64,000 bases of DNA from Tritrichomonas musculus. Its lineage: Eukaryota > Parabasalia > Tritrichomonadida > Tritrichomonadidae. Location of the stretch: positions 620,001 to 684,000 of the forward strand of contig JAPFFF010000055.1 in NCBI GenBank assembly GCA_039105265.1, in the 5' to 3' direction. This document shows positions 26,548-35,622 of the stretch, in pieces. Each line of letters opens with the position of its first letter. The first letter of the stretch is position 1. The position numbers and the translations under genes were made by a program. The notes under the pieces were generated by a model. The model had not been told where the DNA came from. It did no database searches and saw only the letters and a list, made by a program, of their open reading frames with translations.

Positions 26548-27036
26548 ATGTCAAAACACTTAACAGGCTCAAAACGTTTAGCGGTTATTCAAAGGTGGAT
26601 AAATGGCCATGACGATCCAGATTGGGAGGTTTTGCCAACTCGAAAGCAAGGAAAGTATATTGTTAAAAAGCGAGAAACACCAATAGAAGAAGAAAAAGAA
26701 GAGAAAACTCCAGAAAATGAAGAGAACGAAGTTTTTGAAGAGGAAGAAGAAAAACCCAAAATGCAAAAACAAAAGTCGAAAAAACTCACAAAAAGTCAAG
26801 AAATCGATCCAACGATAAACCTTGAAATCTTAAATCAACTCAAATTACTGGGTGATGAAATCAAACGCAAAAGAGAAAAGAAAGAACAAAAACGATTAAT
26901 TGAAGAAGTAATCTCAAAGAAAACTCCAGCACCAAAACAAGCACCTCCTCCTCCTCCTCCAATACAAGAAGAAGAATATTATGAACCACCAATTCCAAGA
27001 CAAAGACGAAACAGAATCTTTGATGATATATATTAA
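26548..27036 (+). CDS. Charged protein with small N-terminal domain (162 aa)
   Basis: This encodes 162 residues. The first 45 form a folded-looking unit (RLAVIQRWINGHDDPDWEVL, PTRKQGKYIVKKR). Then comes a Glu/Lys-rich region with coiled-coil potential (LNQLKLLGDEIKRKREKKEQ), a polyproline run and a basic end. I do not recognise it. The position just upstream of the MCP suggests an assembly or scaffold role, by inference only. Confidence 0.65.
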   Translation: MSKHLTGSKRLAVIQRWINGHDDPDWEVLPTRKQGKYIVKKRETPIEEEKEEKTPENEENEVFEEEEEKPKMQKQKSKKLTKSQEIDPTINLEILNQLKLLGDEIKRKREKKEQKRLIEEVISKKTPAPKQAPPPPPPIQEEEYYEPPIPRQRRNRIFDDIY

Positions 27037-27053
27037 CTTTTTTTATTCAAGAA

Positions 27054-28730
27054 ATGATTAATCATGAGGTTTATATGAAAACATCAGCTGAAGTTTGTTC
27101 GCAAATTGCGTCATATTTCGATGTTGTAGATAGCTGTATTGCCACTTCTGATACAAACAAACAGTATTCAATTAATCCACAAACATCTTATTCGCCTTCA
27201 CCTCCAATAAAACAAGGGTCATATACAAGTGTTATTATTTCTCCAAATACACACAATACAGCTGACATCTATAATGGTTTTATTCGTGCTGATCTAAAAG
27301 TGACAATGAATATAAATGAAAAGATACCAGATTTGAGTGATATTGGCGGTTATCCATTCAATAAAATCTGGTTTGGATTCAAAGATGCAAGAGATGCTAT
27401 TGAAAAATATGAAATAGTAGCTAACGGAATAACGATATATACACAAAACTTTGGTTGTGAAGAATCGTTCTTAACTGCATGTTGTGCGAATGAAACAACA
27501 AAGAGAGCAGATGTATACTCAAAGGCAAGACATAAAGATATATGGAATAATAATTTTGCCACTCGTTGCGGAATAGTAATTAATTGGCCAAAAGATGATT
27601 TAACAGCAACATTTACGATTCATTTAAAAATTGATTTGCGTAGATTCTTGCCATTATCAAATATAAAATATTTACCAGCTTTTGCAGGAAAACTCGAATT
27701 AAGATTATATTTCTCATGTGCTGGTATGCTTTGTTGTCCATGTGGACCATCAAGATCTTTACTTGCTCAACCATCTCTTGCAACTAAATATACTTTTTCT
27801 ACGATCACTAATGAATTCACACCTGTTGGTGATGATGTTAAAATATGGATTTCAAGTACATCAGCTAATTCATCAGGCCAAGCATCAGAAAAGACAGATG
27901 GAGCTGAAATATTAGCATCAGAAACACCATATACTCTTTATTCTGGTTTACGAAAATTCCAAGTCTATGAGTATGAAATCACTGAATGCTCATCAATTAT
28001 TCCATGTTTTGGTATAAACAATGAGATTTATCAACAATTGGTTCAGCGTTATTCAAATCCACAACATCCACTCACATTTCCAACTCAAACATTGTCATTT
28101 TACACCTGCACTCAAGCATTAAAACAAATCCAAGACAAAACAACAGTCACTGTCACTCCAAGATTTGTTGATTCTATCTTTTGTTTATTCCCTCTTCATC
28201 AACGTCATCATACATATTTCAAAAATCCACTTTTTAAACATTTCCAATTGAATTGTGGCGGTTATGGCAATATTCCAGCCAAATCTTTCGGAACAGATGG
28301 TGAATATCCAGAATTCATTGAATATAGTCAAAATGCAATGAATATGAATGGTGAACAAACCGGTTTCAATAAAGAGGTTATCGCTTCATTATGTAATGTA
28401 AGTAAACCTTTAGCCAATATCACAGGTTTATATCCAAACGATAGGACTTCATTCTTTATCGGTTTTGCGACAGAAACAGATGGGACATATCAACAGGGCC
28501 TTACAAGTTTATCACCAATTAACTTCGAAATAATCGTCACACAGGAACATGCACAAATAAAAGATCCAAATGATAAATCAGAGAATTATAAAAAGCATTT
28601 TTCTCAAATAGTCGATACGCCACCAATATTAGGTTTATTAGTTGATGCTTCTATTTCGATTTTAGTGCAGCCCAATGGCATGCCCCCACTGGTTCGAATT
28701 GGGAATTATGACATTACAACTCCTGAATAA
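27054..28730 (+). CDS. Major capsid protein (double-jelly-roll type) of element 2
   Basis: This encodes 558 residues. It aligns by eye with the element 1 MCP: KQGSYTSVIISPNTHNTADI with HQGQYSQISLTHPDHFISDI, NKIWFGFKDARDAIEKYEIV with YKLFVGFKSSNQLFDRLEIL, and a later beta-rich half ending in an inner hydrophobic segment (GLLVDASISILVQPNG). Gene neighbours ATPase, small amphipathic protein and protease complete the morphogenesis set. It is intact and starts after TTTTTTTATTCAAGAAATG. Confidence 0.78.
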   Translation: MINHEVYMKTSAEVCSQIASYFDVVDSCIATSDTNKQYSINPQTSYSPSPPIKQGSYTSVIISPNTHNTADIYNGFIRADLKVTMNINEKIPDLSDIGGYPFNKIWFGFKDARDAIEKYEIVANGITIYTQNFGCEESFLTACCANETTKRADVYSKARHKDIWNNNFATRCGIVINWPKDDLTATFTIHLKIDLRRFLPLSNIKYLPAFAGKLELRLYFSCAGMLCCPCGPSRSLLAQPSLATKYTFSTITNEFTPVGDDVKIWISSTSANSSGQASEKTDGAEILASETPYTLYSGLRKFQVYEYEITECSSIIPCFGINNEIYQQLVQRYSNPQHPLTFPTQTLSFYTCTQALKQIQDKTTVTVTPRFVDSIFCLFPLHQRHHTYFKNPLFKHFQLNCGGYGNIPAKSFGTDGEYPEFIEYSQNAMNMNGEQTGFNKEVIASLCNVSKPLANITGLYPNDRTSFFIGFATETDGTYQQGLTSLSPINFEIIVTQEHAQIKDPNDKSENYKKHFSQIVDTPPILGLLVDASISILVQPNGMPPLVRIGNYDITTPE

Positions 28731-28752
28731 AATAGAATTTTTCTTTACTTAA

Positions 28753-29184
28753 ATGGCTAATGATTATAAATCCCCAAATGCAGAGATTGTAGGAAGAGAA
28801 GGAGTAATGTATAATGAAAATACAGAAAAAGTGCGATTTATCAAAGGCAAACATTATGGTATCTTTTCGAACGATAACACTTATGCTGTCACTTTTAATC
28901 CCAAGGTCAATTTGCCACCAACGATAGTTCGAGAAAATAAACCTGTACGTCCTCCACCAACTAATCAGCACACAACAAAAGGACTTCATGAACCACCAGT
29001 AAGCTTAACTGACGGAAAACATTATATTCACCATGGATATGTGAAAAAACCGCCACTTTTGCCTCCTTACCTGAAAAAGCCAGAAGATTTAGCTCGAATA
29101 CAAGGATTAGCAGATGAAAATAATAAAGGATCAATAATATATGGACCTAAACACTCAGTTATAATTAAAAATAATATCTATTAA
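28753..29184 (+). CDS. Hypothetical Pro-rich protein (143 aa)
   Basis: This encodes 143 residues with Pro-rich loops (NLPPTIVRENKPVRPPPTN, KKPPLLPPYLKKPEDLARI) and no recognised domain. It is the last gene of the plus-strand cluster that starts at 20586. Its composition suggests an extended structural or scaffold peptide. Confidence 0.6.
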   Translation: MANDYKSPNAEIVGREGVMYNENTEKVRFIKGKHYGIFSNDNTYAVTFNPKVNLPPTIVRENKPVRPPPTNQHTTKGLHEPPVSLTDGKHYIHHGYVKKPPLLPPYLKKPEDLARIQGLADENNKGSIIYGPKHSVIIKNNIY

Positions 29185-29209
29185 ATTAAATTAATTTTTA
29201 TTAATTAAA

Positions 29210-29642
29210 TTATTTTTCTTCTTCTTTTTCTTTTTCTTCTTTCTTTTCTTCATCCTCTTCTTTTTCATCATCAGAAGGAAAATTAAAAGGACTATCGTCA
29301 GAATCAGTACTGATCATTTTAATATATTTTTCTTCTTTCTTCTTCTTCTCTTCTTTCTTTTCTTCCTTCTTCTTCTTCTTCCTCCTCTTCTTCTTCTTTC
29401 TTTTCTTTATATCTTTTTTCTGCTTCATTCATTTGAATCCATACATTTATTAGTCTTTTTGTAGCTATTTCTTGGTTTCTCAGTTTGCAGTATCGAACCA
29501 TCATGAGTGGAATTATCTGTTCTATTTTATAAATCGGGATCTCTTCTGTTTCTTGTTCTAATAAAGCCCGGATGTCTTTTATGAGGGGCATGAGCTCTTT
29601 TTGGATCTGAGTTAATTCATGAGCAAGTTTTTGGATGGACAT
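29210..29642 (-). pseudogene. Coiled-coil protein with frameshift in a Glu/Lys repeat tract
   Basis: The first frame (29642 to 29319, 107 codons) is helical (KLAHELTQIQKELMPLIKDI, then IKRLINVWIQMNEAEKRY) and runs into a long GAA/AAG tract. The second frame (29428 to 29210) leaves the same tract and carries a plausible acidic C-terminus (ISTDSDDSPFNFPSDDEKEE). The two probably were one protein of about 140 residues, with the frame lost by slippage in the purine repeat. A sequencing or assembly indel in the homopurine tract is an equal possibility. Confidence 0.45.
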
Positions 29643-29705
29643 TATATAAGTGTGATTTGATTATTCTTTCTAAAGTTTTCTTCTTAAATAAATGGCCGGC
29701 TACTT

Positions 29706-30284
29706 ATGATAATTCAGAAGTTAATTGGTCCCTTAAAATTTTCAGGTTTATCTCCAAGGCAAATGATCAAGAAGAGAACAAACGCAACTGGTGTTAACGC
29801 AAATATAGCATTGGAGCCAACAGCAGCATCGTCATCGACTTCAAATATAAATAATAATATTATTATAAATAAACGAGAAGATGGGAAGGAGGAGATAGTG
29901 ATAACAAGAGACGTGAATGCTCAAATAGAACCGGAAATCAATGAAACAGACGCAAAAAGTGTGATTTTAGAAACATATGCTCAAATACTTTTAAATCAGG
30001 ATAAAGCGCTTTTAAGCAATTTAATCTTTAAGCATTCTATTATTGTCCCTAAAGAGTGCTTAGAAGAAATCATAAAAGCAATTCTCAAAGTCACAGAAGT
30101 CGAAGTACATCTTGATGAAGATATTGGTTGTTGTGCCGGAAAAGCAAACCCAATTCGAAGAATAGAAGCCATTAAAATACTCAAAGAGAACGGCGAAATC
30201 GTCACTGATTTCAAACAAGTTTATAATAAAGAATATAATGAATTATTAAATAACTATCATTTATGTTTAAAGTTTTGCGTTTAG
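29706..30284 (+). CDS. Conserved Maverick protein with ED-x-GC motif (element 2)
   Basis: This encodes 192 residues. The C-terminal half matches the element 1 gene 16994-17602: VEVHLDEDIGCCAGKANPIR, a RIEAIKILKENG helix, FKQVYNKEYNELL and a C-terminal CLKFCV. The N-terminal half is polar with an Asn-rich run (NINNNIIIN). A shared folded domain with a fixed extreme C-terminus suggests interaction with a partner. The function is unknown. Confidence 0.72.
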   Translation: MIIQKLIGPLKFSGLSPRQMIKKRTNATGVNANIALEPTAASSSTSNINNNIIINKREDGKEEIVITRDVNAQIEPEINETDAKSVILETYAQILLNQDKALLSNLIFKHSIIVPKECLEEIIKAILKVTEVEVHLDEDIGCCAGKANPIRRIEAIKILKENGEIVTDFKQVYNKEYNELLNNYHLCLKFCV

Positions 30285-30929
30285 TTAGTTAAAAACCCAG
30301 TAAATAGCTCCTCCACCAGTTATATTAAATATTTGGCAATTGCAAACTAGAAGAATACAATTCTGAGAAAAAATAATTCCTCCAGGTTCGTAAGATTTAA
30401 TATTCGAGAATTTGCAATGTTTCAATATAATGGCTTCAGATTGATTTTTTTTTACAATTCTTGGGACAGGGCAAAAAGGGTCAGGTGATATGGTTGGAGT
30501 TAATGAGGGAGTTTGTTTTGGAGGATCATACAGATAAAAAAGTCCATGAAGAGCAGAAGCACTTCTGCTTTGGATCATGAGAGTATCAGTAGTGATCGGC
30601 ATTGATTGTGAATCAAAGAAAACTTGCCATTTCTGACGAACATCTGATTTACAATTAATGTTTAATTGACTTAATTGTCCAAAATAAATGTCAATTGTAT
30701 CAAAATTAGAGTCTTTCATTCCAATTATCCAAAATCGAGAACATGTAATTTGTTGTTCAAGAATTCCTCCTTGATAAAGAACGAAGAGATGATCCTTCAA
30801 GTCAGAAGTATCCATCGCCCAGTCTCCATAAACTTGAGTAAAATTCCAAGCAGGTATCCAATTAGCCTCTTCCGGGATTCCATCAGGTCTTTCAAATGAT
30901 TCAATGAGTATCAATAAGATAGCGAACAT
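30285..30929 (-). CDS. Secreted protein candidate with beta-helix-like motif (214 aa)
   Basis: This encodes 214 residues beginning with a signal-peptide-like hydrophobic start (MFAILLILIESF). The C-terminal part, with HCKFSNIKSYEPGGIIFSQN and CQIFNITGGGAIYW, resembles the C-x-F-x-N-I ... GGAIY repeats of trichomonad polymorphic-outer-membrane-like surface proteins. This suggests a captured or fragmentary host surface gene, or an element-encoded exported protein. It is shorter than such host proteins usually are. The T-tract leader (CATTTTTTTCAATG) matches other element genes. Confidence 0.55.
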   Translation of the reverse strand: MFAILLILIESFERPDGIPEEANWIPAWNFTQVYGDWAMDTSDLKDHLFVLYQGGILEQQITCSRFWIIGMKDSNFDTIDIYFGQLSQLNINCKSDVRQKWQVFFDSQSMPITTDTLMIQSRSASALHGLFYLYDPPKQTPSLTPTISPDPFCPVPRIVKKNQSEAIILKHCKFSNIKSYEPGGIIFSQNCILLVCNCQIFNITGGGAIYWVFN

Positions 30930-30946
30930 TGAAAAAAATGAAAACG

Positions 30947-30966
30947 GTTATGTCAGATCACATAAC
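30947..30966. promoter_or_regulatory. Perfect inverted repeat upstream of the secreted-protein gene
   Basis: GTTATGTCAGATCACATAAC has 7-bp arms around a 6-bp centre. It lies between the helicase stop and the start of the 214-aa gene, 18 bp upstream of that start. It could be an operator or a transcript 3' hairpin. Confidence 0.4.
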
Positions 30967-31007
30967 ATTCTCAAAAAAAAAGATTAATTTAATAAAAGTT
31001 AATTCTT

Positions 31008-32771
31008 TTATTTATTAATTTGAAAGAATTGATATGCGTCTTCACGCAATTGATAAATTGCTGCCTTTGAGCCATCTTTGGTTTCACGGCAGTATTTGAG
31101 AACGCTGTTTCGAAAGGCTTGCATTGTTCCCACAGCATATCCATTTTCGGTGCACCAAGCTTTAAAGGATTCAAAGGCCTGCTTCTTTTGTATTCCATGG
31201 ATAAATTGTGAAACATTCAGCTGAATGAATGCTGAGTATGGATTCTTCGAAAAGTTAATAATGTCTGTTTTCTCTCTTGTCAAAGGAATGATTGTCGGAT
31301 CCCATTGGGAAAGATCAATTCTTCTGAACCAAGATAACAGGATCGAAAAAAAATCAGGAGTGAAGGACCCATAAAGATTATTAAAATAGTCTTTATCTCC
31401 TCGTTTTTCTGCTGAAACTTCCATAACTATGTATCGTCTATCATCTTCTGCTATTTTGATTGGTGCAAAATTGTTCGAAAGGAAGATAAAGTTGGCAACA
31501 TTTTGCTGAGTAAAGACGTCCTGATACTTCTTGTGAATGTCAATTGACTCTTCCGTGATCAATGTCTTTAAGGTGTCGTCATCATATTTCTTGTTGCCGA
31601 TAAAACTCTTTACTTCATTACACACAAGCAACATTTTATACATCAAACTTCCATTAAATTTGCCTGTGAGATAATCAAGTTTGGCATCAGGATTGGCATA
31701 ACCACCAAAAAGTTTACAAATAGTGTCAGTAAACGTGTTTTTCCCAGTACCCTGCATACCTGTTATGACGAGTGCTGTTTTGGTCTTTTTTCCAATATTT
31801 TGGATAATATACGATATCCAGGATATGACATAATTGAAAACATCTTTTCTTTTTTTGCATATGATGGCAAAAATATGAGAAAGGAATGGCTGAATAACTT
31901 CTTGTCTTATATTTTGTCCAAAGCATAAAGGATAATCAAATCCCTGGAAGAATTGAAACACATCCAATCGTCCGGTGTAGAATGCCATCTGCTCTATTGT
32001 CAAAAAGTTTGTATTTGTTCCTTCCTGCAAAACTTTATATGCTGTAATTGCTTTTGTCGTTTTGCCCAAAGTTATTGACTTTAGTTTTTGATTGAACTGT
32101 GCCATAGTAGTGAATGTCAGTTGTGCGTGATTGTACTTTGGGTCTCTCACTTTGAGGAGAAAAATTGATGGCACAACATCAATATGTTTAGCAACTCTGA
32201 CAAGATCAGTCATGAATTCCCCGACTCTGATGCCAAACCCTGTGCTTTTCCTATAGTCTTTGTGTCTGATGCTAGTTAATGAAAAATGGGTATATGTTTC
32301 AATTTGAGCTGAGTCATTAATGGTGTTATTAAAGTACGTCTCAAGCATGTAATTCCTCTGTCTTTGAGGTAAACAGTTTAAGAAATCGAATAACCATCTG
32401 TTCCCTTTGAGAGTTTGATTATTTAGCCAATTTTCTTCGACAAATTCTTCACTATTTCCCTCTTTGAGACACCACCATCTTTTCATGATTTGCTTTTTGA
32501 AATCGGTCTTATATGGTGCAATAGATATTGAATTGAATACCTGACCAAAATTCTCTTCGTTTGGTTCCAACAATGAATAAAGGGCCAATAAATCATCACC
32601 GTCAAGTTTAATTGGGTTATTGTTGACACAAAGATCATTATCATTAAAATCTGGGTGGTAATGTGGCAGGACATTTTGAATTATTATTTGGTCTTCATCG
32701 TTACTATCATCCAAATAAGGATCTTCTTCAGTCATTTGTTCTTCTTCAGTCATTTGTTCTTCTTCAGTCAT
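31008..32771 (-). CDS. SF3 helicase / primase-type ATPase
   Basis: This encodes 587 residues. Walker A is GMQGTGKNTF (about 340), followed by a LVCNEVKSF Walker-B-like segment, then VANFIFLSNNFAPIKIAEDD with the Asn sensor and RRYIVMEV, the arrangement of viral and plasmid SF3 helicases. The N-terminal 300 residues may hold a primase-like or accessory domain that I cannot assign. The start region repeats MTEEEQ three times, so the exact start is uncertain. An Inr-like TCACA lies 9 bp upstream. It may work with the HUH protein or assist PolB; both are inferences. Confidence 0.8.
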   Translation of the reverse strand: MTEEEQMTEEEQMTEEDPYLDDSNDEDQIIIQNVLPHYHPDFNDNDLCVNNNPIKLDGDDLLALYSLLEPNEENFGQVFNSISIAPYKTDFKKQIMKRWWCLKEGNSEEFVEENWLNNQTLKGNRWLFDFLNCLPQRQRNYMLETYFNNTINDSAQIETYTHFSLTSIRHKDYRKSTGFGIRVGEFMTDLVRVAKHIDVVPSIFLLKVRDPKYNHAQLTFTTMAQFNQKLKSITLGKTTKAITAYKVLQEGTNTNFLTIEQMAFYTGRLDVFQFFQGFDYPLCFGQNIRQEVIQPFLSHIFAIICKKRKDVFNYVISWISYIIQNIGKKTKTALVITGMQGTGKNTFTDTICKLFGGYANPDAKLDYLTGKFNGSLMYKMLLVCNEVKSFIGNKKYDDDTLKTLITEESIDIHKKYQDVFTQQNVANFIFLSNNFAPIKIAEDDRRYIVMEVSAEKRGDKDYFNNLYGSFTPDFFSILLSWFRRIDLSQWDPTIIPLTREKTDIINFSKNPYSAFIQLNVSQFIHGIQKKQAFESFKAWCTENGYAVGTMQAFRNSVLKYCRETKDGSKAAIYQLREDAYQFFQINK

Positions 32772-32779
32772 TTCAGAAA

Positions 32780-32784
32780 TGTGA
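32780..32784 (-). promoter_or_regulatory. Inr-like initiator before the helicase gene
   Basis: TCACA in the context CTTCACATTTCTGAAATG matches the trichomonad initiator consensus TCA(Y)(W) and lies close to the start codon, as is usual in this lineage. Confidence 0.5.
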
Positions 32785-32820
32785 AGAGCTTTTTTGTTTT
32801 TTATTTTTTCTCAAAAATAA

Positions 32821-33051
32821 ATGTCCGGACGATTAGATCTTTCAGAATTTAATGAAACAAATGTTATCAAAAAGCTCACCAAATCAGAAAGTATACAAAA
32901 TTTGAAAAGAGGACGAAAACTAAAATACGCTACTGAAGAAGAAAGACATGAAGCTAGAAAACAACAACAAAAAGCATATAGAGAAAGGAAAAAAAGAGAA
33001 TTAGAAGAATTAAGAGAAAAAGTAAATATGATAACGAATCAGCCCAATTGA
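32821..33051 (+). CDS. bZIP-like basic-region protein (76 aa)
   Basis: This encodes 76 residues. A basic segment (KRGRKLKYATEEE) is followed by EARKQQQKAYRERKKRELEE and LREKV, which has the spacing of a bZIP basic region running into a very short zipper. The canonical Asn of the basic region appears to be Gln. A role in DNA binding is inference. It is divergent from the helicase gene (49 bp apart), and 42 bp downstream begins an array of TGATTCA-containing repeats that could be its binding sites. Confidence 0.6.
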   Translation: MSGRLDLSEFNETNVIKKLTKSESIQNLKRGRKLKYATEEERHEARKQQQKAYRERKKRELEELREKVNMITNQPN

Positions 33052-33093
33052 ATACCTAATTGGCTTGTATTTTATTTTTGTTTTTCAATAATT

Positions 33094-33483
33094 ATTCAAT
33101 GATTCATGCGTCCAATAAAATTCAATGATTCATGCGTCCAATAAAATTCAATGATTCATGCGTCCAATAAAATTCAATGATTCATGCGTCCAATAAAAAA
33201 AACATTCAATAATTCATGCGGCCATGACCTCATGAAGTATTCAATTTTCTTGCGGACAAAAAAAATTCAATGATTCATGCGGACAAAAAAAATTCAATGA
33301 TTCAAGAATTCAATGATTCATGCGTCCAATAAAATTCAATGATTCATGCGGACAAAAAAAATTCAATGATTCATGCGTCCAATAAAATTCAATGATTCAT
33401 GCGTCCAAAAAAATTCAATGATTCATGCGTCCAAAAAAATTCAATGATTCATGCGGACAAAAAAAAATTCAATGATTCATGCA
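33094..33483. repeat. Tandem array of about 15 units with TGATTCA core
   Basis: The unit is about 26 bp, beginning ATTCAATGATTCATGCG and continuing with either TCCAATAAA or GACAAAAAAA. Most units carry TGATTCA, which fits the AP-1/Gcn4-type pattern TGANTCA. The array fills the gap between the bZIP-like gene and the convergent 139-aa gene. It is degenerate around 33215-33260. It is not CRISPR: the spacers are not unique. Possible roles are a regulator or origin array, or simply a minisatellite. Confidence 0.9.
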
Positions 33484-33490
33484 GTAATGT

Positions 33491-33910
33491 TTAGTAAAAA
33501 ATTTTTGTGTATATTGTTAATCTTTTATTTTTTATTCTAATACGCTTATTAGAAAACATTGTTCTTATTTCAAGTATATGTGCAAGTCCTTTTTTGGTTA
33601 AATTTGTGCCAAAATAACTATTATATAAATCTCTGAGTTCATTTGCATAATAATTATCTTTTCTGAGAGATTTATAAAATGCCAAGAATTTGGGATTGAT
33701 ATGGAGGCTATCTGGTATTTTGGCTTTTGGACTTAATTCGAAACTAGGAATTTTATCTTCTTGAGAAGATATATGTAATGACCGTGAGATATCTTTCCCC
33801 AATTTTTCTATTTGATTATCAGGATGCCAGAGCTCTTTGTCTTCTTCTGTTAACTCATAATGAACTAAAGAATCAAGAAAATCAGTTTCGTCTTCAAAGT
33901 ATTCAGACAT
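33491..33910 (-). CDS. Hypothetical protein (139 aa)
   Basis: This encodes 139 residues from the first ATG at 33910, preceded by TTCACACTTTTTATG with an Inr-like TCACA; the frame is open further upstream but only with TTG. The N-terminus is acidic (SEYFEDETDFLDSLVHYEL) and the C-terminus basic (TMFSNKRIRIKNKRLTIYTK). No family is recognised. Confidence 0.6.
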   Translation of the reverse strand: MSEYFEDETDFLDSLVHYELTEEDKELWHPDNQIEKLGKDISRSLHISSQEDKIPSFELSPKAKIPDSLHINPKFLAFYKSLRKDNYYANELRDLYNSYFGTNLTKKGLAHILEIRTMFSNKRIRIKNKRLTIYTKIFY

Positions 33911-34276
33911 AAAAAGTGTGAACTTTTTCAAAAGAATTTTCAAAATCTATAGGAAAAACATTTTTTAGAATAAAAATAACTATTTTATAAATATGTATAT
34001 TTAATGTAGATATTAAATAATAGTTTAGATTTAAAAAATAAAATACTTTGGAATAAAATTTACATTCTCTCAATTTATTGAAATATTTTTAATAATTTGT
34101 TTTTTAATAATAATCATAAAAATAATATATATACTTAATATAGATAATTAATAATTAATCGTTAGATTAAAATAAAATGTTTATTATAAAAATGATCGGA
34201 CATTCAATTTTGTGAGAAACGATAATTGAGAGAATAAATTATTCTTAAAAACCGCCATTGCTGACCATTTTTTTTA
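33911..34276. other. Gene-free AT-rich spacer between divergent genes
   Basis: This 366-bp stretch is extremely AT-rich, with runs such as TTTTTAATAATT and TAATAATTAATC and no ORF worth reporting. It separates two divergently transcribed genes and must hold both promoters. I see no clear repeat in it. Confidence 0.6.
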
Positions 34277-35522
34277 ATGTTCTTCAACAACAACAACAAC
34301 AACAATCTAAACTCAAAACAAAGACGAATCATCAAACGTCAAATCCAAAGAATGCCAATGCTTAATGACATGCAAATGACAAATCAGAATCAATTACTGC
34401 AACTCTTGCTGAACAAGCAAGACTCGAATCAATTACTGCAACTCTTGCTGAACAAGCAAGACTCGAATCAATTACTGCAACTCTTGCTGAACAAGCAAGA
34501 CTCGAATCAGCAGCCAGACGCAAATCAATTGTTGCAACTCTTGCTGAACAAGCAAGACTCGAATCAGCAGCCAGACGCAAATCAATTGTTGCAACTCTTG
34601 CTGAACAAGCAAGACTCGAATCAAACTGCAACTCTTGCTGAACAAGCAAGACTCGAATCAATTGTTGCAACTCTTGCTGAACAAGCAAGACTCGAATCAA
34701 TTGTTGCAACTCTTGCTGAATAAGCAAGACCAGAATCTGTCGCAAAACTTGCTGAATAAGCAAGACCAGAATCAATTACTGCAAAACTTGCTGAACAAGC
34801 AACAAGAGGAGGAAGAAGAACCTCATTTGCAAATAGAACCTGGCCATGTCATAAATTTTTTGCCAGCTGAACCAGAGGAAGAGACAAAAAGCTGGGAAAG
34901 ATTAATGGACATAATTCTCCAATCCGATCAGCAGCCAAATCCACTCACAAAGTTGGATTGGAGAATTCGTCAAATAATGACCAAATATGTGGACAAAAAG
35001 CTGGAAAAGCAAAAAGCAGATTATGAGACCAAGATCAAGAACCTAGAGGAACAAATTACAAAACTAAAGATACCACCACCACCTCCACCTCCACCAGCAC
35101 CAGCACCAGCACCGGAAATAGATTATGCATCTGTTTCAAAAAGAGTATGCAAAGAACCAGCTTTCTTAGATGAATTGGTGAGAGTGGTAAACAATGCCTG
35201 GGATAATAGAGAAAAGGTTGATCCAGCTGGAATTGCTAAAACTCTAGAAAAAAAGATCAGTAGATCAGAAGAAGCAAGACGTTTAATATTCGTCCATGAA
35301 GAATTCAAAAATAAATACAGCAAAGATTATAATAGTTCCAAGCTCCAACAAGATCTTTATAATGACTTTACTTCCTCAATAAAAAAGCTCGTTAATGATC
35401 CTCGAGAATACCAATATTTACTATCACTTCAGGATAATGCTCCAGATGTGAATCTTAAAAACTTACCCACAATTACAGCATGGTGGGTTGAACATTATTT
35501 AAAGACACTTTTAATTGCATAA
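34277..35522 (+). pseudogene. Repeat and coiled-coil protein split by a frameshift in its repeat array
   Basis: The protein begins with an Asn run and about ten copies of a 13-residue unit (LLQLLLNKQDSNQ; 39 bp, some with an added QPDANQ). At about 34621-34627 one unit reads AATCAAACTGCAAC instead of AATCAATTACTGCAAC, a 2-bp loss that moves the first frame to a stop at 34723. The original frame resumes from 34635 and continues through a coiled coil (VDKKLEKQKADYETKIKNLE), a polyproline run and a helical C-terminal domain to 35522. About 405 residues would be encoded without the shift. The cause is slippage, an assembly error or programmed frameshifting. The function is unknown; it may be a scaffold. 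Confidence 0.65.
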
Positions 35523-35611
35523 GGTCATTAATAAACAATTCTTCTCTTATTTTTCTTTTATTTTTTCTTTTTATATTTCTACGGTTTTTAGGTTAATAAA
35601 GGTCAATTTAA

Positions 35612-35616
35612 TCACA
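35612..35616 (+). promoter_or_regulatory. Inr-like initiator before PolB of element 2
   Basis: TCACA within TTAATCACACTTAAAATG matches TCA(Y)(W) and lies 11 bp before the chosen ATG. It supports starting PolB at 35623 rather than at the upstream end of the open frame. Confidence 0.5.
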
Positions 35617-35622
35617 CTTAAA

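Noticed and set aside
26578-26799. Phe-rich membrane protein on the minus strand
   Set aside because: It is the antisense of the Glu/Lys-rich run in the 162-aa gene; the complement of GAA/AAA codons gives Phe-rich shadows.
33094-33483. CRISPR array
   Set aside because: Units are contiguous degenerate copies without unique spacers, there are no cas genes, and the context is eukaryotic.
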